Source: Schizosaccharomyces osmophilus
Lineage: Eukaryota; Ascomycota; Schizosaccharomycetes; Schizosaccharomycetales; Schizosaccharomycetaceae
Direction: 5' to 3'
Length of the DNA stretch: 64,000 nt
Assembly: GCF_027921745.1 (NCBI RefSeq)
Contig: NC_079239.1
Span: 337,501-401,500, forward strand
Both the position numbers and the translations under genes were made by a program. This document shows positions 20,322 to 30,732 of this stretch, piece after piece (position 1 is the stretch's first letter; every line of letters begins with the position of its first letter). The notes under the pieces were generated by a model. That model was not told where the DNA came from. It did not search any database and worked only from the letters and a program-made list of their open reading frames with translations.

Positions 20322-22445
20322 ATGGGCTCCATGAACGTTTCTAATATTGACATTACTGTAACACACCCTTACTCTGCCGAAACTGCATCTATTAACAAGA
20401 CTGGACTGGGAAAAATTCACGACTCGACATTTACACCTAGATCCCCTGAGCCTTCTATGAACGGCGAAGACAAGAAAGCCTCTTACTTTTCCGGAAACGA
20501 GAACGAGGATGAGGCATTAGACTTGTTTGGTGATAATGAGTTTGAAGAAGAAAGTTTACCATATCAAGACAATGACTATTCTTCCCAATATCTACATCCC
20601 ACACCCCCATACACAAATTATGATGATGAGTCTCCCTCATCCCCTTCACAACCGTCCGAAGGAGCTGGCAAGAAGCATATATTAGAAACCAATGCCTCTA
20701 CACAAGCGGATGTCAACGAGACCCCAATCAAGCGTCAACGCTATGAACACGAACCGTCGTATCATCCAACCCGAGGTCAACCCGAACAGCAAGAGCCTCT
20801 TCCCACTGATATGCAAACAAACTCAAAGCTTCCTGTAGTACCTCCTTTCTCGGAAAAGGTCTCGAATACCGCTGGCGGTAAAGCTCAAGTCATTACAAAC
20901 ATGCAGGACAGCGCAGTTGATGAGAGTGAATACGTTTCACCGAAGGAGTATCCCCCAATGACGAAAGAGCAACACAAGTACATCCATGCCATGCTTCGTC
21001 AACTTCGTCGTGGTCGTGATTCAATTCCTTTTCGTGCCCCAGTTGATCCAATTAAACAAAACATTCCTGATTATCCTACAATAGTGATGCGCCCAATGGA
21101 TTTAGGGTCCATTCAGAAAAAGTTTTCGAGTGGACAATATGCCAGTGCCGAGAACTTTATCGACGATATGAACTTGATGTTTGAGAATTGCTTTCTTTAC
21201 AATGGTACAGAATCTCCTGTGGGTGTGATGGGTAAAAACCTACAGGCAACCTTTGAGCGTCAATTAAAGCAACTGCCTTCCCCGTACGTCACTAGCTCAT
21301 CTAGACCAGGACGACGTCCTCGTAATGTGCCTGCGGCTACTAGACCCACGAGTAGTCGGACGCGAAGGCAATCTGCTTTATCGTCCGGCCGCGACAACGT
21401 GTACGATCTAAAGCCTCACCGCAGAAAAGATGCAGCTGAAATGAAATTTTGTCAGTCTGTGCTGAAGGAGTTGTTGAAAAGACAACATGAGTCATATGCG
21501 TATCCTTTCTATAAACCAGTGAATCCTATCGCTTGTGGTTGTCCCGACTATTACAAAATTATCAAGCACCCCATGGATCTTTGCACGATGCAAAACAAGC
21601 TGAATCACAATGAATATGCGTCTCTTAAAGCTTTTGAAGCTGACATGTTGCTCATGTTTAAGAATTGCTACAAGTTTAATCCTGCTGGCACACCGGTACA
21701 CATCATGGGTAAAAAGCTTGAATCTGTATTTCAGAAACTGTGGGCCGAGCAGCCTGATTTTGATTCTGAAACCTTAAGTTCACTTTCCTCTGTAAATCCC
21801 GACTACTATTATGGTGACAATGATGTTTTCGACAGTGCAGACGAGTTCATGGAAGATGACGGGGAAGAATTTGAAGCTGTTAACCGACAGATATATAGAC
21901 TTCAGAGCACTTTACGCGCGATGAAGACGCGTGCCCGCCCCTCTTCAGCTTCTCATCGTTCTCGTTCTCGAAGCCTGAGTATTGACCAGTTCCCACCTAT
22001 TACTTATGAAATGCAGAATGAATTAGCCGAACAATGCAACTACTTAACGGCTGATCAATTGACGCATGTCGCCGAAATTCTGCGTTCTGCATTACCGCAT
22101 CTTCGTAAAACCGATGAAATAGAAATTGATGTATCGTCGATGCCTCCTGATGTGTTCTTTAAAGTTTATTACTTTGTATGCAAGGGAGACGAATCGGCTG
22201 CCGATTACATCTTAATGTCACCTCAACCACAGAAGGAAGAAAGAAAAGGTCGTGCCTTGTCAGAAAATGAGCAAGCCGAGAAGATTCGCCAGCTCCGTGC
22301 TCAACTCGATCGCTTTGCAGGAATAACTAACCAGAATAAAGGATTGAATAATTCTTCAGCTGCCTATCAGTCGAAGGCATTTGCTACGGATGAATCGTCT
22401 TCTGAAGATGATGGCGAAAGCAGCGAAAGCAGTAATTCAGCATGA
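20322..22445 (+). CDS. bdf2: BET-family double-bromodomain protein Bdf2
   Basis: From the first in-frame ATG (20322, MGSMNVSN) the protein is 707 aa. Bromodomain 1 (about 213-316) and bromodomain 2 (about 373-473) each carry PDYP/PDYY and the acetyl-lysine Asn (ENCFLYN, KNCYKFN). An ET domain (about 559-630) and an acidic Ser-rich tail (SSSEDDGESSESS) follow. BET proteins bind acetylated histones and recruit TFIID and other factors. Divergence from acp2 matches bdf2, rather than bdf1, as I recall S. pombe. The frame is open upstream to a strong TACTAAC-ATTTAG intron end at 20263. A likely first exon is 19903-19925 (ATG AAC AGT..., donor GTAAGT at 19926), which joins in phase to 20264 and would give about 734 aa. 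S. pombe Bdf2 is about 727. Confidence 0.93.
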   Translation: MGSMNVSNIDITVTHPYSAETASINKTGLGKIHDSTFTPRSPEPSMNGEDKKASYFSGNENEDEALDLFGDNEFEEESLPYQDNDYSSQYLHPTPPYTNYDDESPSSPSQPSEGAGKKHILETNASTQADVNETPIKRQRYEHEPSYHPTRGQPEQQEPLPTDMQTNSKLPVVPPFSEKVSNTAGGKAQVITNMQDSAVDESEYVSPKEYPPMTKEQHKYIHAMLRQLRRGRDSIPFRAPVDPIKQNIPDYPTIVMRPMDLGSIQKKFSSGQYASAENFIDDMNLMFENCFLYNGTESPVGVMGKNLQATFERQLKQLPSPYVTSSSRPGRRPRNVPAATRPTSSRTRRQSALSSGRDNVYDLKPHRRKDAAEMKFCQSVLKELLKRQHESYAYPFYKPVNPIACGCPDYYKIIKHPMDLCTMQNKLNHNEYASLKAFEADMLLMFKNCYKFNPAGTPVHIMGKKLESVFQKLWAEQPDFDSETLSSLSSVNPDYYYGDNDVFDSADEFMEDDGEEFEAVNRQIYRLQSTLRAMKTRARPSSASHRSRSRSLSIDQFPPITYEMQNELAEQCNYLTADQLTHVAEILRSALPHLRKTDEIEIDVSSMPPDVFFKVYYFVCKGDESAADYILMSPQPQKEERKGRALSENEQAEKIRQLRAQLDRFAGITNQNKGLNNSSAAYQSKAFATDESSSEDDGESSESSNSA

Positions 22446-23204
22446 GCTAATGCGGGAAGAAATTTGTTTTCTTTAATTTCAAGGTTTCGGTTTATCATTC
22501 TTATTATTATAATTCTTGTTATTCTTAATTTTTCGGGTTACTTGCGCTGTACATATATTACATATGTGTTTTTGCTTATGCTGAATTTGGTCTTTTAATA
22601 CTTTCACATTCTTTATCGTTGAACGTCTTTCGCTCGCATGATCTTCCAGTAACGGTTTACTTCGTGATTTCAGAACTGAAATCTAGTTCCAATTTGTTAT
22701 GATTCTTTTGATATAATGTTTTTATTTTTTTTGGTGAACTGTCTGAATCAGTCTGTCGGTTTTCTCTTTGTATTTCATTCTAATTTACCTTTTTTTTCTG
22801 CGATTTTGAAAGCACTGTTTTGTTTTATCTATACTGAAAACCGCAGTTGTGATTTACCATGTTTCATCCTGTACACTAGTTAGCGTCTATATTTCATACG
22901 TTTAATAAAAGTATTTTCCAAGACTAATCATATGTAGTATACTTTTACGCTGAGAAATTCCAAATTGGGTTGGAATAAGAAATGAATCACTAGCTGCAAA
23001 AACTGTACACTGAAGAGTTCGAGATGGTACTATAAACCAAGCAAATTTTTTTTTTCTTTGCTTGGTGGAGTATCGTCTGCGTGCAATTACACGCTATAAA
23101 AAATTAACGAGGTGGTATATCATACGCTATTCCATGTGGGTTGCTCAAGATTTGCCAAAGCAGCAAACCGCCAAACTCAGGATCCTGACAGCAAACAATC
23201 CCAA
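22446..23204. other. bdf2 3' region and utp5 promoter
   Basis: About 760 bp. It contains a TAATAAAA poly(A)-like signal near 22903 and a CTATAAAAAA TATA-like box near 23093. An out-of-frame ATG at 23134 opens a 57-codon reading frame that overlaps the utp5 start. Confidence 0.5.
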
Positions 23205-25226
23205 ATGGCAGCTAGGAGTCGGCCCAAATCGACATTCCGGACGGTACGGGATAATGGACTCAACCTTGGGGCTTTCCAAGAGTCTTCGAAGCTTTATGCA
23301 AGTATAACGGACGCTATAGATTCTCAGCGTCTGCGTGTTTTTGATTCGCAAGAGGGATCGCTCAAAACCGAATACGCTTTAGAAGGGAATCAGCGTGTCA
23401 GTAGTATTAGTTGGGATCAAGCAGCTGAATACGATGTTGAGCCTATAGATGGTTCCATAGGTGCCTCTGGTCATGTCGTACTTCTTGGTACAGAAGATGG
23501 CGAAATTTTAGTTTATTCAGACGCCCTCGGCACAGTTACGAAATCATATAGTTTTGGACAATTGGGTAAGATCACCAAAGTTGCTCTTTTGAATTCATAT
23601 GGATTTGCCATCGACAGCCTTGGAAAGGTTGTTCATTTCAACGTTAACAATGGTTCTCCTATTCAAACAATGAAGATTACCAGTTCTTCTCGAGAATTCT
23701 CCGGTGTATATCCTTCCCCTCGCATTCCAAATGCTGCCATTGTCACTTCACACAGCGTGCATTTGTTGGCACTCCCAGATTCGGATCCCGTCGATACCTT
23801 AACCACCCATACAACGCCTGTTCGATCTGTCGTTTATTCTTCTGTTGCAACATCATCACAAGATTTTATTGTTTTTGCGACAGCTGCTGAACAGGACCGA
23901 TTTGTCAACCTATTTAGCAAGCAAGTCTCCAATGAGAAACTCGACGATGTCCCTTCTAAGAATATAGGAGCACTTGTTTGTGAAAACGACGTACAAGAAC
24001 TCACAGTGTGCGAGAAGACCGAGGAGGCTTCTGGGAAAAAGGGTAGTATTCTAGCAGCACTTTCGGTAGACGGTACTATTGAATTGTTCGATAATCCCTG
24101 GGAGTCGAAACTTTCATCTGGATCTGGTGGAGTCGCGTCTCTATCCCGCAAGCGTAAATTATTGACAAGCCATTCCAACCTCAAGATTCGTTTCTCTCGT
24201 TCTCGTGGCGGTGTTATTATTGCACTTGAATCCATTACTTTTGTTAATGCAGGTACTATAGTGGTTGCATGGAAGGAGGGCACTCGCACTATTTTCGAGA
24301 GTGTCCCTTGGAAGATTTTGTCTTCACAAGCAACCGATGGACTGTTAGAATTGGTTCGTCCCAAAGCTCGAGATGTCAATAAAGTCGGAAAACCCGTCGT
24401 CACTTACGATGAAGCAAATGCTACTGTTACAACGGGTGTGATGCAAAAGCATGCTGCGAATATGGGAGATCTTTCCGTTGAGGAAGAAGCGCAAGTCGAA
24501 GAACAGGAGCCTAGTCTTGCTGAACGCTTGCAGACGCTTACCAAGTTAGATCAGCAAGCCCAAACTACTCCCACACAAGTTTCTGCTTCTACTTCGTTAG
24601 CAACTGTGCTAACTCAGGCATTGCGAACAAACGATCAAGCTCTCCTTGAATCATGTTTCAATAATCAAAGTTTGGAAGTCATCGAGAACACTGTTCGCCG
24701 TTTAGACCCTGCATTGGCTCCGGCCTTATTAGATAAAGTAGCTGATCGTTTAGCCCGTCGCCCCTTAAGGGCAGACACATTCCTGACTTGGATTCGCTGC
24801 ACTCTAATTTTTCATGGTGGTCACTTAAGCTTAATCCGCGATCTGAAAGATCAGTTAGCTACTCTTCGTTCAGTATTGGAAACCAGAGGTTCCAAGTACA
24901 CAAGCATGCTTGCGTTACAAGGAAGATTAGATATGGTGTTTTCTCAGATTGCTTTGCGAAAGGCTGGTGGCTCAAAGGATAATGCTGAGAACAATGAGCC
25001 TATTACTGTATATTACGATGGCTTTGAAGAGGATGAGGATGAAGACATGGAAGGAGATGAAGACGACGAGGATCTGGATTCCGATGAGGAGGACATTTCA
25101 GATGATTCTTCCGAAAACGAAGACCATGCAGCAGATGGTGAAGTACATTCAGACGAAGATTATGATCAAGAATTGCACGAGGAGGACGTTCAACATGATT
25201 CTTCAGATGAAGAAAACTCTGAATGA
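23205..25226 (+). CDS. utp5: Small-subunit processome WD40 protein Utp5
   Basis: Single exon, 673 aa from the ATG at 23205 (MAARSRPKSTFR); the frame runs further upstream without an ATG. The N-terminal half is a WD-like beta-propeller (VLLGTEDGEILVYS, then TTPVRSVVYSS with EQDRFVNLFSK, which matches yeast Utp5). Residues about 465-590 form the Utp12 domain (ATVLTQALRTNDQALLESCF), followed by a long Asp/Glu-rich tail. Utp5 belongs to the t-UTP/UtpA complex, which loads on nascent pre-18S rRNA and assists rDNA transcription in the nucleolus. Utp4, Utp12 and Utp13 differ in length and tail. Placement beside bdf2 is not a context I can confirm. Confidence 0.85.
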   Translation: MAARSRPKSTFRTVRDNGLNLGAFQESSKLYASITDAIDSQRLRVFDSQEGSLKTEYALEGNQRVSSISWDQAAEYDVEPIDGSIGASGHVVLLGTEDGEILVYSDALGTVTKSYSFGQLGKITKVALLNSYGFAIDSLGKVVHFNVNNGSPIQTMKITSSSREFSGVYPSPRIPNAAIVTSHSVHLLALPDSDPVDTLTTHTTPVRSVVYSSVATSSQDFIVFATAAEQDRFVNLFSKQVSNEKLDDVPSKNIGALVCENDVQELTVCEKTEEASGKKGSILAALSVDGTIELFDNPWESKLSSGSGGVASLSRKRKLLTSHSNLKIRFSRSRGGVIIALESITFVNAGTIVVAWKEGTRTIFESVPWKILSSQATDGLLELVRPKARDVNKVGKPVVTYDEANATVTTGVMQKHAANMGDLSVEEEAQVEEQEPSLAERLQTLTKLDQQAQTTPTQVSASTSLATVLTQALRTNDQALLESCFNNQSLEVIENTVRRLDPALAPALLDKVADRLARRPLRADTFLTWIRCTLIFHGGHLSLIRDLKDQLATLRSVLETRGSKYTSMLALQGRLDMVFSQIALRKAGGSKDNAENNEPITVYYDGFEEDEDEDMEGDEDDEDLDSDEEDISDDSSENEDHAADGEVHSDEDYDQELHEEDVQHDSSDEENSE

Positions 25227-25706
25227 GCCTAGATATTCGGGCAGCGAATTGGCTTGGGATGTTCTCAAAAAAAAATAAAGAGAGAACATAATCTTATTTT
25301 AAGGTAGAAAGAAGAAAACGAAAATGGTCGTTTTCTTAGATCTGAAAATGTGATTTTTTAAAAATCATGGGTGAGGTTTTTTATATTGGTTTTGGATTTG
25401 CGTTACTTAATATATATTATATTGTGTTTGATAGAAGACCGAAACGTTTACGGTAAAAAAATGAAGGGTTTGTTTTGGTATACGATAGGCTAGTGGAAGT
25501 AGAAGTGTATTGAAAAGAATCTTGTGAACATGATTTATTTGTAGAAAACTGTTTTATCAATAATAATGGTAAATACTTCACGAAAGAATATACTGCTTAT
25601 TGTGGTGTTGAGGATATATGGTTCGATCACTACCACGACTTATAGCTACTACTACGTTGTCAATTCTCTATATACCTGAGTAGAAGAACGCTAATGAAAG
25701 CTACCA
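25227..25706. other. Intergenic between utp5 and dsc3
   Basis: About 480 bp of AT-rich sequence with AATAAAG just after the utp5 stop. No ORF or RNA gene is seen. Confidence 0.4.
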
Positions 25707-26459
25707 ATGACTTCAAATGTAGACGGGAATTTGAAAATCATAGTTCGGTTCGCTTCTGCAATTCCTGATCTTACATTGGAAATTTCAAATGCAGGAGAGA
25801 CAACGATCCGGGAACTTTTCAAGACCATTCGTAGTCGCATACCAGACTGTAGGGATAAACACTTAAAACTGATATTTCAAGGCCGTCTTTTGTCTCCGTT
25901 ATTCACTATAGAAAGAGCTGTAAGGGGAAACTGGCATTATGATCCTCATAAAGAAGATGACGAATCTCGAAAAGCATTTATTCATTGCATTGTTGGACCT
26001 CAACTATCACCAAATGAATTGGCTCCAGAAGACATAGAATTAAGTCAACTTCAGCGCTCCGGTGCTTCAGAGGCGGAGGCGGAGGCGTCACATCCTACAG
26101 AGATGCTGAGAGGTTTTGACCGGCTCCGCGAAGCTGGTTTCACAGAATCCGAGATTTCTAGTTTGAGATCCCAGTTTCATCAAGCTCGTGGTACGAATTT
26201 AGAGTCTCTTTCAGAGGACGCTGTACGCGAAGCTGAGGATGATTGGATCGACAATGGGGCACAAACTTCATCAGCTGATGAATTTGATATGTCTTACGAA
26301 ACGCTTTTGGCCGGCGTAATGATTGGATTCTTTGGTGGTGCTATTGCATGCTATTTTCTCTGGCAAAGAACTATGTTTTCCCTGCGAATGCAGCTCTCAA
26401 TCTTGGTAGGTATTATTTGCAATTTTGTTTATGGCGTTTTACATTCCTATCGATGGTAA
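25707..26459 (+). CDS. dsc3: Golgi Dsc E3 ligase complex subunit Dsc3
   Basis: Single exon, 250 aa. Residues about 9-95 form a divergent ubiquitin-like domain (LKIIVRFASAIPDLTLEI, then LKLIFQGRLLSP). A charged linker follows, then a conserved LREAGFTESEISSLRSQF helix and W-IDNG. Two transmembrane segments lie near the C-terminus (about 196-215 and 226-245). This is the DUF2407 architecture of Dsc3, a subunit of the membrane-embedded Dsc ubiquitin ligase that drives cleavage of the SREBP homologue Sre1 under low oxygen. The length equals the family norm of about 250 aa. Confidence 0.86.
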   Translation: MTSNVDGNLKIIVRFASAIPDLTLEISNAGETTIRELFKTIRSRIPDCRDKHLKLIFQGRLLSPLFTIERAVRGNWHYDPHKEDDESRKAFIHCIVGPQLSPNELAPEDIELSQLQRSGASEAEAEASHPTEMLRGFDRLREAGFTESEISSLRSQFHQARGTNLESLSEDAVREAEDDWIDNGAQTSSADEFDMSYETLLAGVMIGFFGGAIACYFLWQRTMFSLRMQLSILVGIICNFVYGVLHSYRW

Positions 26460-27074
26460 AGGATTGATTATATTGCTTACTATAACATCAAGGTGTTTAG
26501 GACATGAGCAATTCTTTCTTCTTGAATATTTGAATTCAAAAAGTGGCTGCCGAAGCCTTATTTTTCAAATCTTTACGATTAATTTATCTGTGTGTCATCA
26601 CATCATTCGTTTTATTTCCGAATCAAGGAAACAGCTTGAAAACTTTGGATTTATCTCATTGATGATTGTTCTATTCTCTCTGCGTTGCCAAATCCATTAT
26701 ATCACTGTTCTTCATGCATAGTACACTCCATGACTTCTAATGACTAGAATAGTATTCCATTTTATAATTATTATTTTAATTACAAATTTATCGGTTTTGG
26801 GATTGTCTTTTAGACGATAGTTACAAGCAGGAAATGTTTCCAATCCGTTTCAATTTTCAACAGCATTGTTTACACAATAGTGAATCGCATCATAAATTCG
26901 TTACAAGTTAATAGTGGCTTTAATGCAATTTACTCGTAACAGTAATTTACGGTATTTTAGCAAATTTAAAATTTAAGTAGGATTTTTGTGCTTGTGAAAT
27001 TTCATCCTTCACCAGCTACTTAGTCAATCATCAGATCTTGCGGAATTCCCATTTCGCAACGTCAAATCTGAGAC
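26460..27074. other. Intergenic between dsc3 and elf1
   Basis: About 615 bp, AT-rich, with a TGTTTACAC motif at about 26868. The 98-codon ORF overlapping the dsc3 end is in another frame and not supported. Confidence 0.4.
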
Positions 27075-30000
27075 ATGACATCCTCCGTGCTATTTCAAGG
27101 TCGTGAAGAAGACAATGTCCTCAAACTACTTGAGGACTTGTTGAATGCCGAAACCTCTAAGGATTGTGCCAACATTGGCGAAAAAACTGGAGAAATTTTC
27201 AAACAAGATGAACCACTAGTTGCTTTAAAAACAACTGGATTCTTGGATGGATTGGAAAAAGCTGCTCGTAACAAAAAGTCAGGCTTTCACAGGGAGTCTG
27301 CTATGATCGGGTTTGCCTCAATCATTCCAAAGATTGGTCGTCCTTGCGAAGTTGATTTTCTTCCATATCTTCCAGTAATGCTTGACTTGTTCTCTGACAG
27401 AGGTGAGGTCGTTAGATCTGCTGCAAAGATGGCCTCTGATGCCTTGCTTAATGTTCTTCCCTCTGTCTCGGTTGAAACTCGTTTGATTCCCTCTTTAATC
27501 GAATACTTGTATAGCTCAGCCGTTAAGTGGCCAAGTAAGGTAGCTGCTCTTGAGTTGCTCGGGTCATTGGCGAAAACTTCCCGTAACGCCATTGCCGTTG
27601 CAATGGGTTCTTTGATTCCCTGCATTCGTGAACGTATGCATGACACTAAAGGTGAGGTTTCTCGTGCTGCTATCAAGTGCATGTTGGATCTTTGTACTGT
27701 TGTTGAAAATAATGACATTATTCCTCATATTCCCAAATTGGTCGACTGCATGGCCCGTCCAGAGACTTTGGAGGAATGCATCAAAGATTTGAGTGCGACT
27801 ACGTTCGTTGCCACTGTAGAATCCGTCGCATTGGCAGTTTTGGTTCCCATTTTGAAGCGTGCACTTGCCGAACGCTCTCAGATTATGCTGCGTATGACTG
27901 TCATCATTACTGACAACTTGTGTAAGCTTGTTCCTGATCCTGCTGAAGCTTCCGATTTCCTCCCAGAATTGATTCCAGAAGTTGAAAGAATTGCTCAAAG
28001 TGCTGCCATGCCCGAAGTCCGTGCTCTTGCGTCTCATGCCCTTACCACGTTAAATAAGGCTGCTGCTGCCCAAGCTGCCAAGGCTGCTAATGATGCTGAG
28101 AGACAAGCCGTTTCCGGTGTTCGTACCAGACTTCATCAATTCGTCACCGAGCATGCTAAATGCCCCCAGAACTTTAATATTAAGGAAGTTTTGGATTATG
28201 TTTGCGATGCCTATGTCTCCTTTTACAACAATAAGAATTTCAATAAGGAGTCTTGGGTTAATGAAATGGGTATCCCATATTTGACTCCTTTCGTTGGTGA
28301 AAATGCTGCTTCTGAGTCTGTTAGAAAAGCTTATGATGATCTTCACTCATTGTATCAATCTTTGAACGGTCCCGATATCTCAGATTTGAATATTGAAGAG
28401 GAGGAGCTCGTTAATACGGATTTCTCACTCGCTTATGGTGGTCGTTTGCTGTTGAACCACACCAACTTGCGCCTTTACAGAGGCCATCGTTATGGTGTTG
28501 TTGGTCATAACGGTTGTGGTAAATCTACATTACTGAAGGCCATTGCTGATTATAAGGTCGAAAACTTTCCTACACCTGATCAAGTGAAGACTTGTTTTGT
28601 AGCCCATAGCTTACAGGGTGAAGATACTAGTATAGCTATTCTTAATTTCGTTGCTAATGACCCAGCATTGGCTAATATGAATGTTACTCGTGAGGAAGCT
28701 GCTGGTGCATTGAAGTCCGTCGGTTTTACGGAAGATATGCAACAAGATGCAGTGGCCTCTTTATCAGGTGGATGGAAGATGAAGTTAGAATTGGCTCGTG
28801 CCATGTTGCAGAAAGCTGATATCCTTTTGTTGGACGAACCAACAAACCACTTGGACGTTAACAATATCGCTTGGTTGGAAGCTTACTTGACCGCTCAAAC
28901 TCAAATTACCTGTCTAATGGTTTCTCACGATTCCTCTTTCTTGGATCACGTTTGTACAGATATTATTCACTATGAGGGTGTCAAGAATGCTCCAAAGAAA
29001 TTGGGCTATTTTCCTGGTAATCTTTCTGCTTTCGTTGAGAAGAAGCCTGAAGCTAAGTCTTACTATACACTTTCAGCCACAAATGAAAAGTTTGTTTTCC
29101 CTCCCCCTGGTATTCTTGCTGGTGTTCGTTCCAACACGAGAATTATTCTTAAAATGACCAATGCAACATATTGTTATCCCGGCTCTTCCAAAAAATCATT
29201 GGATGACGTTACTTGCGGTCTTTCTCTATCTTCCCGTGTTGCAATTATCGGCCCCAACGGTGCTGGTAAGTCTACTCTTATTAAAGTTTTGATCGGTGAG
29301 GTTATACCTCAAGAAGGCCGTGTTTTCAAACACCCTAACCTCCGTGTTGGTTATGTAGCACAACATGCTTTCCATCATTTGGATCAACATTTGGAAAAAA
29401 CACCCAGTCAGTATATTCAATGGAGATATAGTGGTGGTCAAGACCGTGAAGTTTTGGAGAAAGAGACTCGTAAATTAACAGATGAGGACCGTGCTCAATT
29501 GCAACGTGAGATTACTGTTGATGGTGAACGCCGTAGAGTGGAAGCTTTGATTGGTCGTCAGAAGTATAAGAAGTCTTTCCAATACGAAATTAAATGGCTC
29601 GGTAAGCCTCACAAGTACAATAATTGGATCCCTCGTGATCTATTGCTTGAACATGGTTTCCAAAAGTTTGTTCAAGCCTTTGATGATAGAGAATCATCTC
29701 GTGAAGGATTAGGCTTTAGAGAACTTATCCCTGAAGATATCCGCAAGCACTTTGAAGAGATTGGTCTTCCTGGTGATATTGCAGACTACAGTCCTGTAAG
29801 CAGCTTGTCTGGTGGTCAAAAGGTCAAGGTTGTTATCGCGGCTTGTTTATGGAATAACCCTCAACTTTTAGTTTTGGACGAACCTACAAACTTTTTGGAT
29901 AGAGACGCTCTCGGTGGTTTAGCAACTGCTATTCGTGATTGGGGTGGTGGTGTTGTTATGATTTCTCACAACGCTGAATTTGTTTCTGCACTTTGCCCCG

Positions 30001-30248
30001 AGAATTGGCTTGTCGTTGATGGCAAGCTTACAAACAAAGACAAGTCTGCTGTTGACACTGAGAAGTTTGAGGATTTGTCCGAGAAGGACTTGAAGAAAAT
30101 TGAAACCAAGACTACCAAGAAGAAGAAGCTTACTAGGAACGAAATGAAAAACAAAGAGCGTCGTGCTCGTGACAGAGAACTCGCATGGTTATCTTCTCCT
30201 AAGGGTACTCCCAAGCCTAAGACTTTCTTCTCTGATGATGAAGAGTAA
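27075..30248 (+). CDS. elf1: New1/eEF3-like ABC-F ATPase Elf1
   Basis: Single exon, 1057 aa. HEAT repeats cover residues about 30-330. Two ABC cassettes follow: Walker A GHNGCGKST (about 477), signature LSGGWKMKLELA, Walker B ILLLDEPTNHLD; then GPNGAGKST (about 726), LSGGQKVKV and LLVLDEPTNFLD. A chromodomain-like insertion sits in cassette 2 (FQYEIKWLGKPHKYNNWIP, about 835-885), and the tail is Lys-rich. It is a relative of elongation factor eEF3 but closer to New1. S. pombe Elf1, also about 1057 aa as I recall, was described in mRNA export; New1 acts on ribosomes at termination. The next genes (ate1, pit1) agree with the elf1 locus, arguing against the eEF3 gene tef3. Confidence 0.9.
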   Translation: MTSSVLFQGREEDNVLKLLEDLLNAETSKDCANIGEKTGEIFKQDEPLVALKTTGFLDGLEKAARNKKSGFHRESAMIGFASIIPKIGRPCEVDFLPYLPVMLDLFSDRGEVVRSAAKMASDALLNVLPSVSVETRLIPSLIEYLYSSAVKWPSKVAALELLGSLAKTSRNAIAVAMGSLIPCIRERMHDTKGEVSRAAIKCMLDLCTVVENNDIIPHIPKLVDCMARPETLEECIKDLSATTFVATVESVALAVLVPILKRALAERSQIMLRMTVIITDNLCKLVPDPAEASDFLPELIPEVERIAQSAAMPEVRALASHALTTLNKAAAAQAAKAANDAERQAVSGVRTRLHQFVTEHAKCPQNFNIKEVLDYVCDAYVSFYNNKNFNKESWVNEMGIPYLTPFVGENAASESVRKAYDDLHSLYQSLNGPDISDLNIEEEELVNTDFSLAYGGRLLLNHTNLRLYRGHRYGVVGHNGCGKSTLLKAIADYKVENFPTPDQVKTCFVAHSLQGEDTSIAILNFVANDPALANMNVTREEAAGALKSVGFTEDMQQDAVASLSGGWKMKLELARAMLQKADILLLDEPTNHLDVNNIAWLEAYLTAQTQITCLMVSHDSSFLDHVCTDIIHYEGVKNAPKKLGYFPGNLSAFVEKKPEAKSYYTLSATNEKFVFPPPGILAGVRSNTRIILKMTNATYCYPGSSKKSLDDVTCGLSLSSRVAIIGPNGAGKSTLIKVLIGEVIPQEGRVFKHPNLRVGYVAQHAFHHLDQHLEKTPSQYIQWRYSGGQDREVLEKETRKLTDEDRAQLQREITVDGERRRVEALIGRQKYKKSFQYEIKWLGKPHKYNNWIPRDLLLEHGFQKFVQAFDDRESSREGLGFRELIPEDIRKHFEEIGLPGDIADYSPVSSLSGGQKVKVVIAACLWNNPQLLVLDEPTNFLDRDALGGLATAIRDWGGGVVMISHNAEFVSALCPENWLVVDGKLTNKDKSAVDTEKFEDLSEKDLKKIETKTTKKKKLTRNEMKNKERRARDRELAWLSSPKGTPKPKTFFSDDEE

Positions 30249-30732
30249 AAGATTACTGTAAAGTAGTCTGTATGTCTAGCGCTTTTATGTACTTTGATTT
30301 ACTTCCTTTTTGGGGGGCAAGTGAATTTTTGAAGGAACGGGTTATTAATTTATACATCATCCAACTACGTTGGATGATCCCAAAAGCAATAATAGTTTTA
30401 GATGTGGGTTTGGTTTGGTGCTTAATAGATATTTAACTAGACAGGTATATCCATTTTTTGATATAAATAATACATATAGGTTTTGAAGTATAATTTTTAA
30501 TATCGCTACAGAAGTAAAGTACAAAGAAATGAATAAAACAATTGTGAAGTGTTACAAGCTGGAAAGGCATATAAATCAGTTTTTGTTAGTAGCATCACTA
30601 CTTGAGGTATGTAGTTGGAAATACATACATCCGTATTACAGGCTAACATTAACAATTGCCTGCAAATAGTAAATTCGATTCAATAATAGGAATATAGAAC
30701 TTCAAATAGATTCAGATAATACTAGAGCAAGA
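30249..30732. other. Intergenic between elf1 and ate1
   Basis: About 480 bp of AT-rich sequence. A short perfect repeat TCATCCAACTACGTTGGATGA (hairpin) at 30357-30377 may act in elf1 3' end formation. No gene seen. Confidence 0.45.

Noticed and set aside
27075-30248. Identity as translation elongation factor eEF3 (tef3)
   Set aside because: The HEAT region and N-terminus resemble New1/Elf1 more, and the neighbours ate1 and pit1 fit the elf1 locus.
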